Notes: generated from the sequence alone by a model not told the origin. 64,000 nucleotides of DNA from Clostridia bacterium (GCA_017936765.1 JAGBEX010000012.1:1-64000), one strand, 5' to 3'. Positions 45,227-53,732 are shown, numbered from the stretch's first letter. Made by a program: numbers and translations.

Positions 45227-46287
45227 CGGGTACCACCACCGCCGAAACCGCCGCTGGGCATGGTGCGCTGGGTGCCATTACCGCCGGAGCCGCCGCCCAT
45301 GCTGCTGGGACCAAAATTGGAGAAATCCCGGTTGCGCCTGCTGCCTTCGCCGGGCATCATCTGCTGGCCGCCGAACAGGCCGCTCATCAGGCTGGCCAGG
45401 CCGGAAGCCTCTGCCTCCACCTCGACCTCCACATATACCTGATCGCCGTCCTTCAGGCCGGACTTGATCTCCACGTAGTTGCCGTTGCTCACGCCCACTT
45501 CTACGGGGACTTCCACCAGCGCCTGGTTCTCATCGTACATATAAACGAAGGCGCTGTTGGTCTCATCGAAGCTCAGGGCGTCCATTTTCAGCACCACCAC
45601 GTCCTTGGCTTCTTCCTGGGGAATGGTGATGGTCACCTGCATACCGGGGTACACGCCCTCGTCCACATCCACATAGGCGGTGGCGGTGTAGTAAGCCACA
45701 TTGCCGGTGGAGGCGGAGATGTAGTCGATATCCGCTATGCTGGACTGGAAGGTCTTCTCCGTGGCGGTGGCGGTCACGGTGCAGTTCTGGCCTACGCGGA
45801 CGTCTGCAATGTCGTATTCATCCACGCGAATGCTGACCTTCATGTGGGAGAAGTCCGCCACCTGCACCAGGGAGGCACCGGCGCTGACTTCGTCGCCTTC
45901 GCTGACCTTCACGCTGTTGACACGGCCATTGAAGGTCGCCTTCACCGTTTCACCATTGGAGAGCCGCAGCAGCTTGTCGCCCTCCTGCACGTCATCGCCG
46001 GCCTGCACATACAAAGTGCGGACGGTGCCATCCGCCCCGGCGGTGTAGGTCATATTGTCGATCAGGTTCAAGCTGCCGGAGAAGCTCAGCGCATTGGAGA
46101 TGCTGCCGGTGCTGGCGGTGTAGCCGGTATAGGTCACGGTGTATTCCTGCTTGAGGGCGTAGTAGGCATACAGGCCTGCCCCTGCCAGCAGCGCGAGGAT
46201 CAGCAGCGTGATAAGGATCTTGCGCAGAATGCGTTTTCTGCGCTTGGGACGCTTTTTTTTCTGGAGAACCAGGGTTTGTTCTGACAT
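45223..46287 (-). CDS. MacA-like periplasmic adaptor protein 1
   Basis: 354 aa from the ATG at 46287, with AAGGTGAATCG ahead. A very basic cytoplasmic start (KKKRPKRRKRILRK) is followed by one membrane anchor (about 25-45). Then come lipoyl/barrel-sandwich halves (GTVRTLYVQAGDDVQEGDKLL and GRVNSVKVSEGDEVSAGASLV), a beta-barrel domain with VGQNCTVTATATEKTFQSSI, and a Gly/Ser/Met-rich tail of about 60 residues. It is the classical adaptor of the operon and the first gene of it. Confidence 0.9.
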   Translation of the reverse strand: MSEQTLVLQKKKRPKRRKRILRKILITLLILALLAGAGLYAYYALKQEYTVTYTGYTASTGSISNALSFSGSLNLIDNMTYTAGADGTVRTLYVQAGDDVQEGDKLLRLSNGETVKATFNGRVNSVKVSEGDEVSAGASLVQVADFSHMKVSIRVDEYDIADVRVGQNCTVTATATEKTFQSSIADIDYISASTGNVAYYTATAYVDVDEGVYPGMQVTITIPQEEAKDVVVLKMDALSFDETNSAFVYMYDENQALVEVPVEVGVSNGNYVEIKSGLKDGDQVYVEVEVEAEASGLASLMSGLFGGQQMMPGEGSRRNRDFSNFGPSSMGGGSGGNGTQRTMPSGGFGGGGTR

Positions 46288-46507
46288 AACTCGATTCACC
46301 TTTCTTGTTGGATTTGGCCGCCATGATGAATGATAAAGCGCCAACCTTAACTTCCTTTGTGGGAAATGCGAAGAACAGGTGAACATATCCGTAATTTTGT
46401 GAGAACATACCTTTGCGCCATGTTTCAGCACAATATCATGCTGACTTCATATGTTCGTCACTTTTTGCATTTATGATAATGCAAACGATGAAGAATGAGG
46501 TGACGGT

Positions 46508-46870
46508 ATGACCAGATGGAAATGGCTTTTGCCCGGGATCCTGCTGGTGCTGGCGGTTGTGATCGCCTGTATGCTGTGCAGCGCGCCGTCGCCCCAGCAC
46601 GAGGTGACCAACGCGGCGGAATTGGGGCTGATCCTGCTGGATGACGCCGAGGGGGTGGTGGTGCTGGCCGTGCAGGACAGAAGCATGGCTGATCAGGCGG
46701 GCATCCTGCCGGGGGATGTGCTGCTCCGCGCCAACGATACACCTTTACATACCATTGCTGAACTGGAGCAACTGATGCAGACCCGCTCCTTTCCAGTTTT
46801 GCAGATGAAAGTCCGCAGAACGGAGGAACGTTTCGATATAAAGATCCCGCTTTTCCGCAATATTCACTAA
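46508..46870 (+). CDS. small membrane-anchored PDZ-domain protein
   Basis: 120 aa. One N-terminal hydrophobic anchor (6-24) and a PDZ domain (about 35-110) with VQDRSMADQAGILPGDVLL and DTPLHTIAEL, the pattern seen in HtrA/CtpA-type PDZ domains. It has no protease domain. ATGAGGTGACGGT precedes the ATG. It precedes a response regulator and kinase in the same direction and faces the efflux operon, so it may sense or present a peptide for that system. Confidence 0.8.
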   Translation: MTRWKWLLPGILLVLAVVIACMLCSAPSPQHEVTNAAELGLILLDDAEGVVVLAVQDRSMADQAGILPGDVLLRANDTPLHTIAELEQLMQTRSFPVLQMKVRRTEERFDIKIPLFRNIH

Positions 46871-46894
46871 ACGTTCACAGGTTTATGTTATACT
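46863..46894 (+). promoter_or_regulatory. regulator promoter with TTCAC direct repeats
   Basis: TTCAC occurs at 46863-46867 and again at 46874-46878, exactly 11 bases apart, followed by an extended -10 (TG-T-TATACT, 46886-46894). In the facing efflux promoter region, GTGAAC at 46379-46384 is the same half-site on the other strand. This fits an OmpR-family regulator binding one DNA turn apart. Confidence 0.5.
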
Positions 46895-46912
46895 GCTCAT
46901 TGAGGTGATCCT

Positions 46913-47584
46913 ATGACGCTGCTGATCGTGGACGATGAACCGAAGATCCGCGAATTGATCCGGAAGTATGCCCGCTTTGAAGGCTATGAGGTCGATGAAG
47001 CTGTGAACGGCATGGAGGCCGTGGACAAATGCCGCAGCCGCCAGTATGATCTGGTCATCATGGATGTGATGATGCCAGAGCTGGACGGCTTTTCCGCCTG
47101 CCGGGAGATCCGCAAGACCAGCCAGGTCCCCATGCTGATGCTCTCGGCCAGGGGCGAGGAATATGACCGCATCCATGGCTTTGAGCTGGGCGTGGACGAT
47201 TATGTGGTGAAGCCCTTTTCCCCCAAGGAGCTGATGATGCGCGTGGGGGCGATCCTCAAGCGCAGCGGCGGCATGGCCAGGCAGGAAGCGGACGTGGTCA
47301 CCATCGGCACGCTGGTGGTGGATTTCACCGCCCGCAGGGTAACGCTGGACAATAGGGTGCTGGAACTGAGTCCCAAGGAATACGACCTGCTGTTCTACAT
47401 GGTGCGCAACCGCGGCATTGCCCTGACCCGGGAGAAGCTTATCAGCCAGGTGTGGGGCTATGACTTCTTTGGCGACGACAGGACGCTGGACACCCACATC
47501 AAGCTTTTGCGCCGGCAGCTGGGCGACTATGCTGAAAAGATCACCACGCTGCGAGGGGTGGGATACCGCTTTGAAAAAGAATAA
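46913..47584 (+). CDS. OmpR-family response regulator next to the efflux operon
   Basis: 223 aa. Receiver with VDDEPK, phospho-acceptor Asp in LVIMDVMMPELDG, LSARG and KPFSPKEL; winged helix with LSPKEYDLLFYMVRNRGIALTREKL and DRTLDTHIKLLRRQLG. TTGAGGTGATCCT precedes the ATG. The adjacent kinase and divergent MacAB-like operon suggest that it controls export of a toxic compound. Confidence 0.93.
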   Translation: MTLLIVDDEPKIRELIRKYARFEGYEVDEAVNGMEAVDKCRSRQYDLVIMDVMMPELDGFSACREIRKTSQVPMLMLSARGEEYDRIHGFELGVDDYVVKPFSPKELMMRVGAILKRSGGMARQEADVVTIGTLVVDFTARRVTLDNRVLELSPKEYDLLFYMVRNRGIALTREKLISQVWGYDFFGDDRTLDTHIKLLRRQLGDYAEKITTLRGVGYRFEKE

Positions 47585-47594
47585 GCCGCAGGCC

Positions 47595-49058
47595 ATGGGC
47601 ATCAGGAGTCGCATTATGCTGTACCTGGTGCTGTTCGTGGCCTTTGTGATCGCCATGCTCTGGCTGTTTCAGATCGTGTGGCTGGATGATTTTTACCGCT
47701 ACTATAAAACCAATCAGGTTGCCTCGGCCGCAGCTGCCATACTGGAAAACCTGGATAATGATGAGGTGGAGGTGCTGGCGGATCAGCTTTCCACGCAGAA
47801 TGACGTGTGCATTCTTGTGCTGGACGAAAACAAGCGCGTGGTGCTGTCCAGCGAGGACACCCGCTTTTGCCTGATCCATCGCATGAGCGTCCGTGACCTG
47901 AACTGGTGGTGCAACCGCATTCCGGCAGATGGTTCCACGCTGGTGGAGCAGTTCAATGTTCAGCCCTTCCGGAACGACCGTTACAATCCACGGCGGTTTG
48001 CCGGCAATCCACCGCCCATGATGGAGACCAACCATCAAAGCCTGCTGTATGCCCGGCAGATCACGTTGGCCTCCGGCGAAACAGGTTTCCTGCTTCTCAA
48101 TGCCATCATCACGCCGCTGGATGCCACGGTGACCACGCTGCGCTCCCAGCTGCTGCTGATCACCCTGGTGGTGCTGCTGGGCGCTTTGGGGATGGCGGCC
48201 CTGATCTCCCGCAATGTTTCCCGACCCATCATTGAAACGAACACCGCTGCCCGGGAGCTGTCCTTCGGCCGGTTTCAGCAGCCCCGGCACGGCGGCCATT
48301 ACCGAGAGATCGCTGAGCTGAATGCCACGCTCACCCGGGCTGCGGAGGATTTGAGCCAGGTGGAGCGGCTCCAGCACGAGCTGATCGCCAACATCAGCCA
48401 TGACCTGCGCACCCCGCTGACCATGATCGGCGGCTATGCCGAGGTGATGCGGGACATCCCCGATGAAAACACGCCGGAGAATATGCAGATCATCATCGAC
48501 GAAACAGCGCGCCTTTCCAGCCTGGTGGGGGAAGTGCTTGATTTTTCCCGCCTGCAGGCTGGCGTTATGCCGATCAATCCTGCCTCCTTCGACCTGACCG
48601 GAGCGGTGCAGGAGATCATTGAACGCATCAGCAAGCTGGTGGAAGCCAATGGCTACACGATCCGCTTTGCGCCGGAAAAGCATTATGCCGTCGTTGCCGA
48701 TGAGGCCCGCATCAGCCAGGTGATCTACAACCTGGTGGGCAACGCCTTGACCTACACCGGCGAAGACAAGACCGTTGAGGTGACGCAGATCGTGCAGGAA
48801 GGCACCATCCGGATCTGTGTACATGACAGCGGCAAAGGCATTCCCCCGGAGGAGCTGCCGCTGATCTGGAACCGGTATTACCGCACCAATGAAACACACA
48901 AGCGCGCTGTGATCGGCAGCGGCCTGGGGCTAAGCATTGTGCGTACCATTCTGGAGCAGCACCGCGTTCCCTATGGCGTGGAAAGCCAGGAGGGCGTGGG
49001 ATCAACCTTCTGGTTTGAATTGCCGGAGCAGCTTGATGGTAAGTGTTTGCAAGTATAA
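47595..49058 (+). CDS. sensor histidine kinase next to the efflux operon
   Basis: About 487 aa from the ATG at 47595, though a TTG at 47571 overlapping the regulator gene is possible. Membrane helices at about 10-30 and 175-200 flank a sensor domain of about 140 residues with an unusual Arg/Pro/Asn stretch (NDRYNPRRFAGNPPPMM). A HAMP-like linker, HisKA with NISHDLRTPLT (His269), N box VIYNLVGNALTY, DSGKGIPPEE and SGLGLSIV follow. It ends 5 bases before a bidirectional terminator. Confidence 0.9.
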   Translation: MGIRSRIMLYLVLFVAFVIAMLWLFQIVWLDDFYRYYKTNQVASAAAAILENLDNDEVEVLADQLSTQNDVCILVLDENKRVVLSSEDTRFCLIHRMSVRDLNWWCNRIPADGSTLVEQFNVQPFRNDRYNPRRFAGNPPPMMETNHQSLLYARQITLASGETGFLLLNAIITPLDATVTTLRSQLLLITLVVLLGALGMAALISRNVSRPIIETNTAARELSFGRFQQPRHGGHYREIAELNATLTRAAEDLSQVERLQHELIANISHDLRTPLTMIGGYAEVMRDIPDENTPENMQIIIDETARLSSLVGEVLDFSRLQAGVMPINPASFDLTGAVQEIIERISKLVEANGYTIRFAPEKHYAVVADEARISQVIYNLVGNALTYTGEDKTVEVTQIVQEGTIRICVHDSGKGIPPEELPLIWNRYYRTNETHKRAVIGSGLGLSIVRTILEQHRVPYGVESQEGVGSTFWFELPEQLDGKCLQV

Positions 49059-49062
49059 AAAG

Positions 49063-49103
49063 AAAGGACTGAAACCTTGCATGAAAGTTTCAGTCCTTTT
49101 ATT
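49063..49103. terminator. bidirectional terminator between the kinase and tRNA-like element copy 2
   Basis: AAAGGACTGAAAC (49063-49075) pairs with GTTTCAGTCCTTT (49087-49099), with T runs on both sides. It ends the kinase transcript from the left and the tRNA-like element from the right. Confidence 0.92.
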
Positions 49104-49105
49104 TA

Positions 49106-49316
49106 TGGTCGAAGTGGCGGGATTCGAACCCGCGGCCTTTTGATCCCGAACGCCGGTTGTTAGTTTCAAAACCATAACTTGTTGTCCGATTTTTCTGAAG
49201 CTGTTTGCTGGCGTATAGACCTTGAAAACACGGTGTTTTCACGCAACTTCAAGAACGCATATGAGTTCCGCAGAACCGCCTCTCTGCTGTGATGGAAGCT
49301 AACAGCAGAGGGATGG
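49106..49316 (-). ncRNA. tRNA-like structured element, copy 2
   Basis: The minus strand starts with a hairpin built on CTCTGCTG/CAGCAGAG (49310-49303 and 49289-49282). GTTC-TGCG-GAAC comes next, then a possible long-range helix GAAGTTG/CAGCTTC, a TGAAAACA-CCG-TGTTTTCA hairpin, and finally GGCCGCGGGTTCGAATCCCGCCACTTCGA-CCA text in which GCGGG/CCCGC closes a TTCGAAT T-loop. CCA sits at 49108-49106. A promoter (49362-49390) and a terminator (49063-49103) frame it, predicting an RNA of roughly 250-290 nt. The conserved stretch holds an in-frame stop after a few codons, so it is not a shared protein gene. Confidence 0.65.
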
Positions 49317-49361
49317 ATTTTCTTTTGTGGTATGCATCATTCGGCGCGCTTCAGCAAATGG

Positions 49362-49390
49362 ATTATACCATAGATATACGTATGCGTAAA
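49362..49390 (-). promoter_or_regulatory. promoter of tRNA-like element copy 2
   Basis: Minus strand TTTACG (49390-49385), 17-base spacer ending in TGG, TATAAT (49367-49362), so it also has an extended -10 (TG-G-TATAAT). It lies about 45 bases upstream of the conserved element. Confidence 0.65.
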
Positions 49391-49423
49391 GACAAGTTGT
49401 CAGCGCTATGTAGTGGAGAATGC

Positions 49424-49452
49424 TTGATTACTGCTGCATCCTATATTATAAT
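49424..49452 (+). promoter_or_regulatory. promoter of the epimerase/amino-sugar genes
   Basis: TTGATT (49424-49429), 17 bases, TATAAT (49447-49452). It is divergent from the copy 2 RNA promoter. Confidence 0.75.
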
Positions 49453-49496
49453 TAGTTCAGAATCATGTTATCAAACATCCGTCTTGGGGGGATTAT

Positions 49497-50369
49497 ATGA
49501 TGGCCAATCATATGCTGGAGAATGAATACTTAAAGATCACCGTCGCAGACGCCGGAGCTGAACTGATCAGCGTGTGGGACAAGACGACCGGGCGCGAATG
49601 TATTTGGAACGCCGATCCCGCTGTATGGAACCGGCATGCCCCCATTCTGTTCCCTTTTGTGGGGAAGGTGAAGGATGGCAAATATCGCATCGGTGAGAAT
49701 GAATATACCATGAAAACCCAGCATGGCTTTGCTCGGGATCAGGTATTCACATGCATTGAAAAGACGGAAGGATCCGTCACCCACTGCCTGACTGATAGCG
49801 AGCAGACAAGGGGTATTTATCCCTATGAGTTCCGCCTCGCCGTTTGCCATCGGCTTTCCGGAAAGCAGCTTGCTATTGAATGGACGATCGAGAACCTTGG
49901 AGAAGAGAAAATGTTCTTTTCCATTGGCGGACATCCCGGCTTCATGGTGCCAGACGATCTCCGCAAGGAAGACTGCCTGATTTTCTTCCCAGGGAAAACG
50001 GAACTGCAATACATTTCTGCCAATGCTGCAGGCTTCATCCTGCCTCAGAAGAAGACGCTGCCCCTCAGGGATGGCTTCGCGCCTTGGCAGACGGATATCC
50101 CGGACACCTGGATCTTCGAGGATCACCAGGTGCATTCCGTGGGCATTGCCGGCCCGGATGGTACGCCTCTTGTTACGATGCGCTGTGAAGCTTTCCCCAT
50201 GCTGGCGGTCTGGGCCAATCCCAGCGGCTCCTTCATCTGCCTGGAACCCTGGTTCGGGCGGGCGGATGATGAAGGCTTTGCCGGAACGATCGACCAGAAG
50301 AAGGAGATTCAGGTTCTGAACGCCGGAGCAAAGCAGGAGATCGCCTATTCCATAGAGTTTCACCGCTGA
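49497..50369 (+). CDS. aldose 1-epimerase family protein
   Basis: 290 aa. Galactose mutarotase-like beta-sandwich of the LacX/YeaD-like branch: NEYLKITVADAGAELISVWD, HGFARDQVF with the conserved His, SIGGHPGFMVP with the catalytic-region His, and a late WANPSGSFICLEPWFGRADD. It would interconvert sugar anomers. GGGGGGATTAT precedes ATG 49497. It opens a run that goes on to a sugar-phosphate-type HAD protein, nagA and cutC. Confidence 0.92.
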   Translation: MMANHMLENEYLKITVADAGAELISVWDKTTGRECIWNADPAVWNRHAPILFPFVGKVKDGKYRIGENEYTMKTQHGFARDQVFTCIEKTEGSVTHCLTDSEQTRGIYPYEFRLAVCHRLSGKQLAIEWTIENLGEEKMFFSIGGHPGFMVPDDLRKEDCLIFFPGKTELQYISANAAGFILPQKKTLPLRDGFAPWQTDIPDTWIFEDHQVHSVGIAGPDGTPLVTMRCEAFPMLAVWANPSGSFICLEPWFGRADDEGFAGTIDQKKEIQVLNAGAKQEIAYSIEFHR

Positions 50370-50465
50370 AGAGAAGGGGATAAAGGAAATCCGTGCGATG
50401 CAATGTTGTAAAGAACGTGCAGTCCCCGATTATTTGCGGTAAATCGCAGAAAAGGGAGCATCCAG

Positions 50466-51242
50466 ATGATTCCTGTAAAAATCATTTTCTTTGATATTGA
50501 CGGCACGCTGGTGGATCCCCAAACGGGGCGCGTGCCGGAGAAAACCATTCAGGCGCTGCTGAGGTTGAGAGAAAAGGGCATCCGGCTGTGCATTTCCACG
50601 GGCAGGGCGCCCTTTGAAGTGCCGGACATCGGCTCGCTGAAATTTGATGCATACTGCACGTACAACGGCTCGCTGTGCTACGCGGACGATAAGATCCTGC
50701 ACAGCAATCCCATTGCGCCCCAGGATGTAGCGCAGGTGCTGGCGAATGCTGCCGGCATTGGCAGGCCGGTTTCGGTGGCTACCCGGCAAAGGCTGGCGGC
50801 CAATGGCTGGGATCAGGATCTGGCGGATTACTACCGCCTGGCAGAATTGGAGTTGACCGTGGCGCCGGATTTTGACGCGGCGTGCCGGGAGGATGTATAT
50901 CAGATCCTGCTGGGCTGCCGGGAGGAGGAGCATCCGGCCATCATCAGGGATGCGCAGGGCGTTAAGATTGCTGTGTCCTGGGATCGCGCCGTCGATGTGA
51001 TTCCTGCGTCCAGCGGCAAGGAAACTGCCATTGCCAAGGTTCTTGAGTACTTTAGGTTGGACGCTGCACAGGCGATGGCCTTCGGCGACAGTCAGAACGA
51101 TCTGGAGATGCTCAAAGCCGTGGGCGTTGGTGTGGCCATGGGCAATGCCGCCGATGAGGTGAAGGCCGTGGCAGACGATGTGTGCGGCAGCGTGGGAGAG
51201 GACGGCATCTTCCACTATTGCTGCGACCATGGCTTGATATAA
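50466..51242 (+). CDS. Cof-type HAD-IIB hydrolase
   Basis: 258 aa. Motif I DIDGTLVDPQTG with nucleophile Asp, motif II STGRAP, motif III Lys in SSGKETAIAKVL and motif IV AFGDSQNDLEML. The C2B cap lies between motifs II and III. Such enzymes remove phosphate from sugar phosphates and related metabolites with low specificity. AAAGGGAGCATCCAG precedes the ATG. Confidence 0.92.
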   Translation: MIPVKIIFFDIDGTLVDPQTGRVPEKTIQALLRLREKGIRLCISTGRAPFEVPDIGSLKFDAYCTYNGSLCYADDKILHSNPIAPQDVAQVLANAAGIGRPVSVATRQRLAANGWDQDLADYYRLAELELTVAPDFDAACREDVYQILLGCREEEHPAIIRDAQGVKIAVSWDRAVDVIPASSGKETAIAKVLEYFRLDAAQAMAFGDSQNDLEMLKAVGVGVAMGNAADEVKAVADDVCGSVGEDGIFHYCCDHGLI

Positions 51243-51293
51243 GCGATCACGACGGGATTGCCGTTGCATCAATACAAACAGGAGGCAGAGACC

Positions 51294-52424
51294 ATGTTTT
51301 ACAAAAACGCCAGAATCTTTTGCAGCGATTTCACTTTCCGCACGGGTGCCTTTGAAGTAAAGGCCGGCAAGTTTGGCCAGGTTATGCCGGACGATGTTCC
51401 GGAGGATGCGGTTGATCTTCAGGGCACTACCGTGATCCCTGGCCTGATCGATGTGCACAGCCATGGCAACTCCGGCGCGGATTTCTCCGATGGGGATTAC
51501 GAGGGCCTCCAAACCATGGCGGCCTATTACGCCAGCGTGGGCGTCACCTCCTTTGCGCCTGCCTCCATGACCCTGCCCTATGAGACCCTGGAGAAGGCCT
51601 ACGCCAATGCCAAGCGCCTGGTGGAGGAAGCACCTGCGGGCTTGTCCGTGCTGCGTGGCATTCAGATGGAAGGCCCCTATTTTTCCTACAAGAAGCGTGG
51701 TGCGCAGAATCCCGACTATTTGAAAGAGCCGGACTTTGCTGGCTTCAAGGCCTTGCAGGAGGGCAGCGGCGGGTTGATCCGCATTGTGGACGTTGCGCCG
51801 GAGTTGCCTGGGGCGGAGGAATTTGTGAGGCAGGCGAAGGAGCTTTGCACGGTTTCTATTGCCCACACCGATGCGGATTATGACCACGCCAAGGCAGCCT
51901 TCGATGCCGGGGCGACCCATCTCACCCATCTGTACAATGCCATGCCAGCCATTCACCACCGCAATCCCGGCGTCATCCCGGCAGCGGCGGAGAACCCCAA
52001 CGTGAGGGCAGAGCTGATCTGCGATGGCCTCCATGCCCATCCGGCCATGGTGCGCTTCGCCTTTAATCTCTTCGGCGGTGAGCGGATGGTGCTGATCTCC
52101 GATTCCGGCCGCTGCTGCGGTATGCCCAATGGCAGCAAGTTTGAACTGGGCGGCCAGGATGCCTGGCTGGTGGATGGCGTGGCCAGGCTGGCCGATGGCA
52201 CCATTGCCTGCTCTGCCACCAACCTCTACGACTGCATGGTGAACGCCATCCGCTTCGGCATCCCGGAGGAGGATGCGATCCGCGCGGCCAGCTACAACCC
52301 TGCCTGTGCCATTGGTGCGGACAAGCTGGTTGGCTCCATTGAAACCGGCAAGGTGGCGGACTTCCTGGTTTGCTCCGCTGATTATGCCAGCCGCCGGGTG
52401 TTCATGGCGGGACAGGAACTGTAA
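51294..52424 (+). CDS. nagA: N-acetylglucosamine-6-phosphate deacetylase
   Basis: 376 aa from the ATG at 51294, with CAGGAGGCAGAGACC ahead. Amidohydrolase barrel: GLIDVHSHGNSGADF, GIQMEGPYFS with metal-ligand Glu, SIAHTDADYDHAKAAFDAGATHLTHLYNAM with two His ligands, and the catalytic Asp in VLISDSGRCCG. It yields glucosamine 6-phosphate and acetate. The GlcNAc-type PTS permease is encoded on the opposite strand from 53.9 kb. No nagB is in the window. Confidence 0.93.
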   Translation: MFYKNARIFCSDFTFRTGAFEVKAGKFGQVMPDDVPEDAVDLQGTTVIPGLIDVHSHGNSGADFSDGDYEGLQTMAAYYASVGVTSFAPASMTLPYETLEKAYANAKRLVEEAPAGLSVLRGIQMEGPYFSYKKRGAQNPDYLKEPDFAGFKALQEGSGGLIRIVDVAPELPGAEEFVRQAKELCTVSIAHTDADYDHAKAAFDAGATHLTHLYNAMPAIHHRNPGVIPAAAENPNVRAELICDGLHAHPAMVRFAFNLFGGERMVLISDSGRCCGMPNGSKFELGGQDAWLVDGVARLADGTIACSATNLYDCMVNAIRFGIPEEDAIRAASYNPACAIGADKLVGSIETGKVADFLVCSADYASRRVFMAGQEL

Positions 52425-52451
52425 GAACCATTTGGCAGGGGAGGACGGAGC

Positions 52452-53201
52452 ATGGCACGCATACTGGAAGTGGCGGTGGATTCGCTGGCATCGGCCAGGG
52501 CAGCCATTGCCGGCGGTGCCGACCGACTGGAGCTTTGCAGCGCCCTGGCGGTGGGTGGACTGACCCCATATGCCGAGCTGCTACAGCAGATCCGCAGGGA
52601 AAGCACCATCAGCATCCGATGTCTGATGCGGCCGCGGGGTGGGGATTTCCTCTACACCGACGAGGAAATTGCGCTGATGGCTGCCCAGATGGACAACCTG
52701 CGCAAGCATGGCGCAGATGGATTTGTGATCGGCTGCCTGAACGCCGAGGGCGAACTGGATGCCGGGGCGATGGCGCCTTTGCTGAAGGCGGCCAAGGGCA
52801 TGGGGCTGACCCTGCACCGCTGCATTGATGTATCCCGTGATCCGTGCAAAACCTATCTGGACGCCCACGCGCTGGGCATTGACACCGTGCTGACCAGCGG
52901 CGCAGCAAGCAGCTGCCTGCTGGGCATGGAGACCATTGGTCGGCTGCTGCGGCAAAGAGAAGAACACCAGGGGCCTGAGGTGCTGATTGGCAGCGGCGTG
53001 AACGCCAGCGCCATTGCAGCCTTCAGGGCAGCATATCCCCAGGCCAGGGCGTTCCACATGAGTGGCAAAACGGATGTGGCAAGCAGCATGATCTTCCGCC
53101 GGGAAGGCGTCCCCATGGGGCTTCCCGGCCTGGATGAATGGCATATCCAGCAGACCAGCGAAGCATATGTCCGTGCGGCACGGGCTGCGCTGGAGGAGTG
53201 A
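52452..53201 (+). CDS. cutC: CutC family protein
   Basis: 249 aa TIM barrel. Family motifs LEVAVDSLASA, GADRLELC, GGLTPY, MRPRGGDFLYT and LHRCIDVSRD are intact. CutC was named for copper homeostasis in E. coli, but that role is disputed and the protein may be an enzyme or metal-storage factor. Here it is tied to nagA (27-base gap), so a function linked to amino sugars is worth considering. Confidence 0.92.
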   Translation: MARILEVAVDSLASARAAIAGGADRLELCSALAVGGLTPYAELLQQIRRESTISIRCLMRPRGGDFLYTDEEIALMAAQMDNLRKHGADGFVIGCLNAEGELDAGAMAPLLKAAKGMGLTLHRCIDVSRDPCKTYLDAHALGIDTVLTSGAASSCLLGMETIGRLLRQREEHQGPEVLIGSGVNASAIAAFRAAYPQARAFHMSGKTDVASSMIFRREGVPMGLPGLDEWHIQQTSEAYVRAARAALEE

Positions 53202-53211
53202 GAAAAACGCA

Positions 53212-53246
53212 AGGAGCGTGTCAGGTTTGACACGCTCCTTTTCGAT
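53212..53246. terminator. bidirectional terminator between cutC and the HTH gene
   Basis: AAGGAGCGTGTCA (53212-53224) pairs with TGACACGCTCCTT (53229-53241), followed by TTC on the plus strand and preceded by an A run that gives U residues on the minus strand. The HTH gene stop is 7 bases beyond. Confidence 0.85.
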
Positions 53247-53252
53247 GCGTTG

Positions 53253-53687
53253 CTATTCGCCTTTTTCAATGTAGCTGATCATCTTTTGATCATGCTTTGC
53301 TTTTTTGTACCAGCCGATGCAAAGCAAAAATAGTCCAACCGCAATCATGACGCTTCGCCTGATGGAAGCGGGTGCGAACAAGCACGATACAATGATGCCT
53401 GTTCCCGCGCCGGTGAACATATCGATCACGCCTTTTTCCTGCCTGAGTGCGCCAATAGCCCGCTGGCGATCAATTGTCTGTACCATTTGCGGATCCTCCT
53501 TCAGCAATGCGTCAAGTGAGATGCCATACTGCTCGCTGATCTCCACAAGGATTTGCAGATCGGGGTATGTTTTCCCTGTTTCCCAGTTGGATACGGCCTG
53601 CCTTGTTACATGAAAAATGTCTCCAAACGCTTCCTGTGTCAGATTCTGATCTTTCCGGATTTTCTGGATTGCAAGTCCCACGTTCAT
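53253..53687 (-). CDS. XRE-family regulator with C-terminal membrane segment
   Basis: 144 aa from the ATG at 53687 (GGGAGGTGATCGG ahead). HTH_3 domain at about 4-58 (LAIQKIRKDQNLTQEAFGDIFHVTRQAVSNWETGKTYPDL shape), a linker, then a hydrophobic stretch at about 95-130 with two probable short membrane segments and a basic end (YKKAKHDQK). Membrane-tethered XRE regulators of this size are common in Clostridia. Self-complementary TGCTTGA-type motifs upstream (53733-53768) may be its operator. No target is evident. Confidence 0.85.
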   Translation of the reverse strand: MNVGLAIQKIRKDQNLTQEAFGDIFHVTRQAVSNWETGKTYPDLQILVEISEQYGISLDALLKEDPQMVQTIDRQRAIGALRQEKGVIDMFTGAGTGIIVSCLFAPASIRRSVMIAVGLFLLCIGWYKKAKHDQKMISYIEKGE

Positions 53688-53732
53688 CCGATCACCTCCC
53701 TTGTTGTTGGCATCAGGGTAAACGATTGTGCT

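Noticed and set aside
46287..46431. N-terminal extension of adaptor 1 upstream of 46287
   Set aside because: The frame stays open but has no RBS, and the basic start followed by a membrane anchor begins at the ATG at 46287.
49106..49316. tmRNA (ssrA)
   Set aside because: The 3' T-arm fits, but there is no 5' acceptor/D-loop signature, no tag reading frame, and three copies exist in one window.
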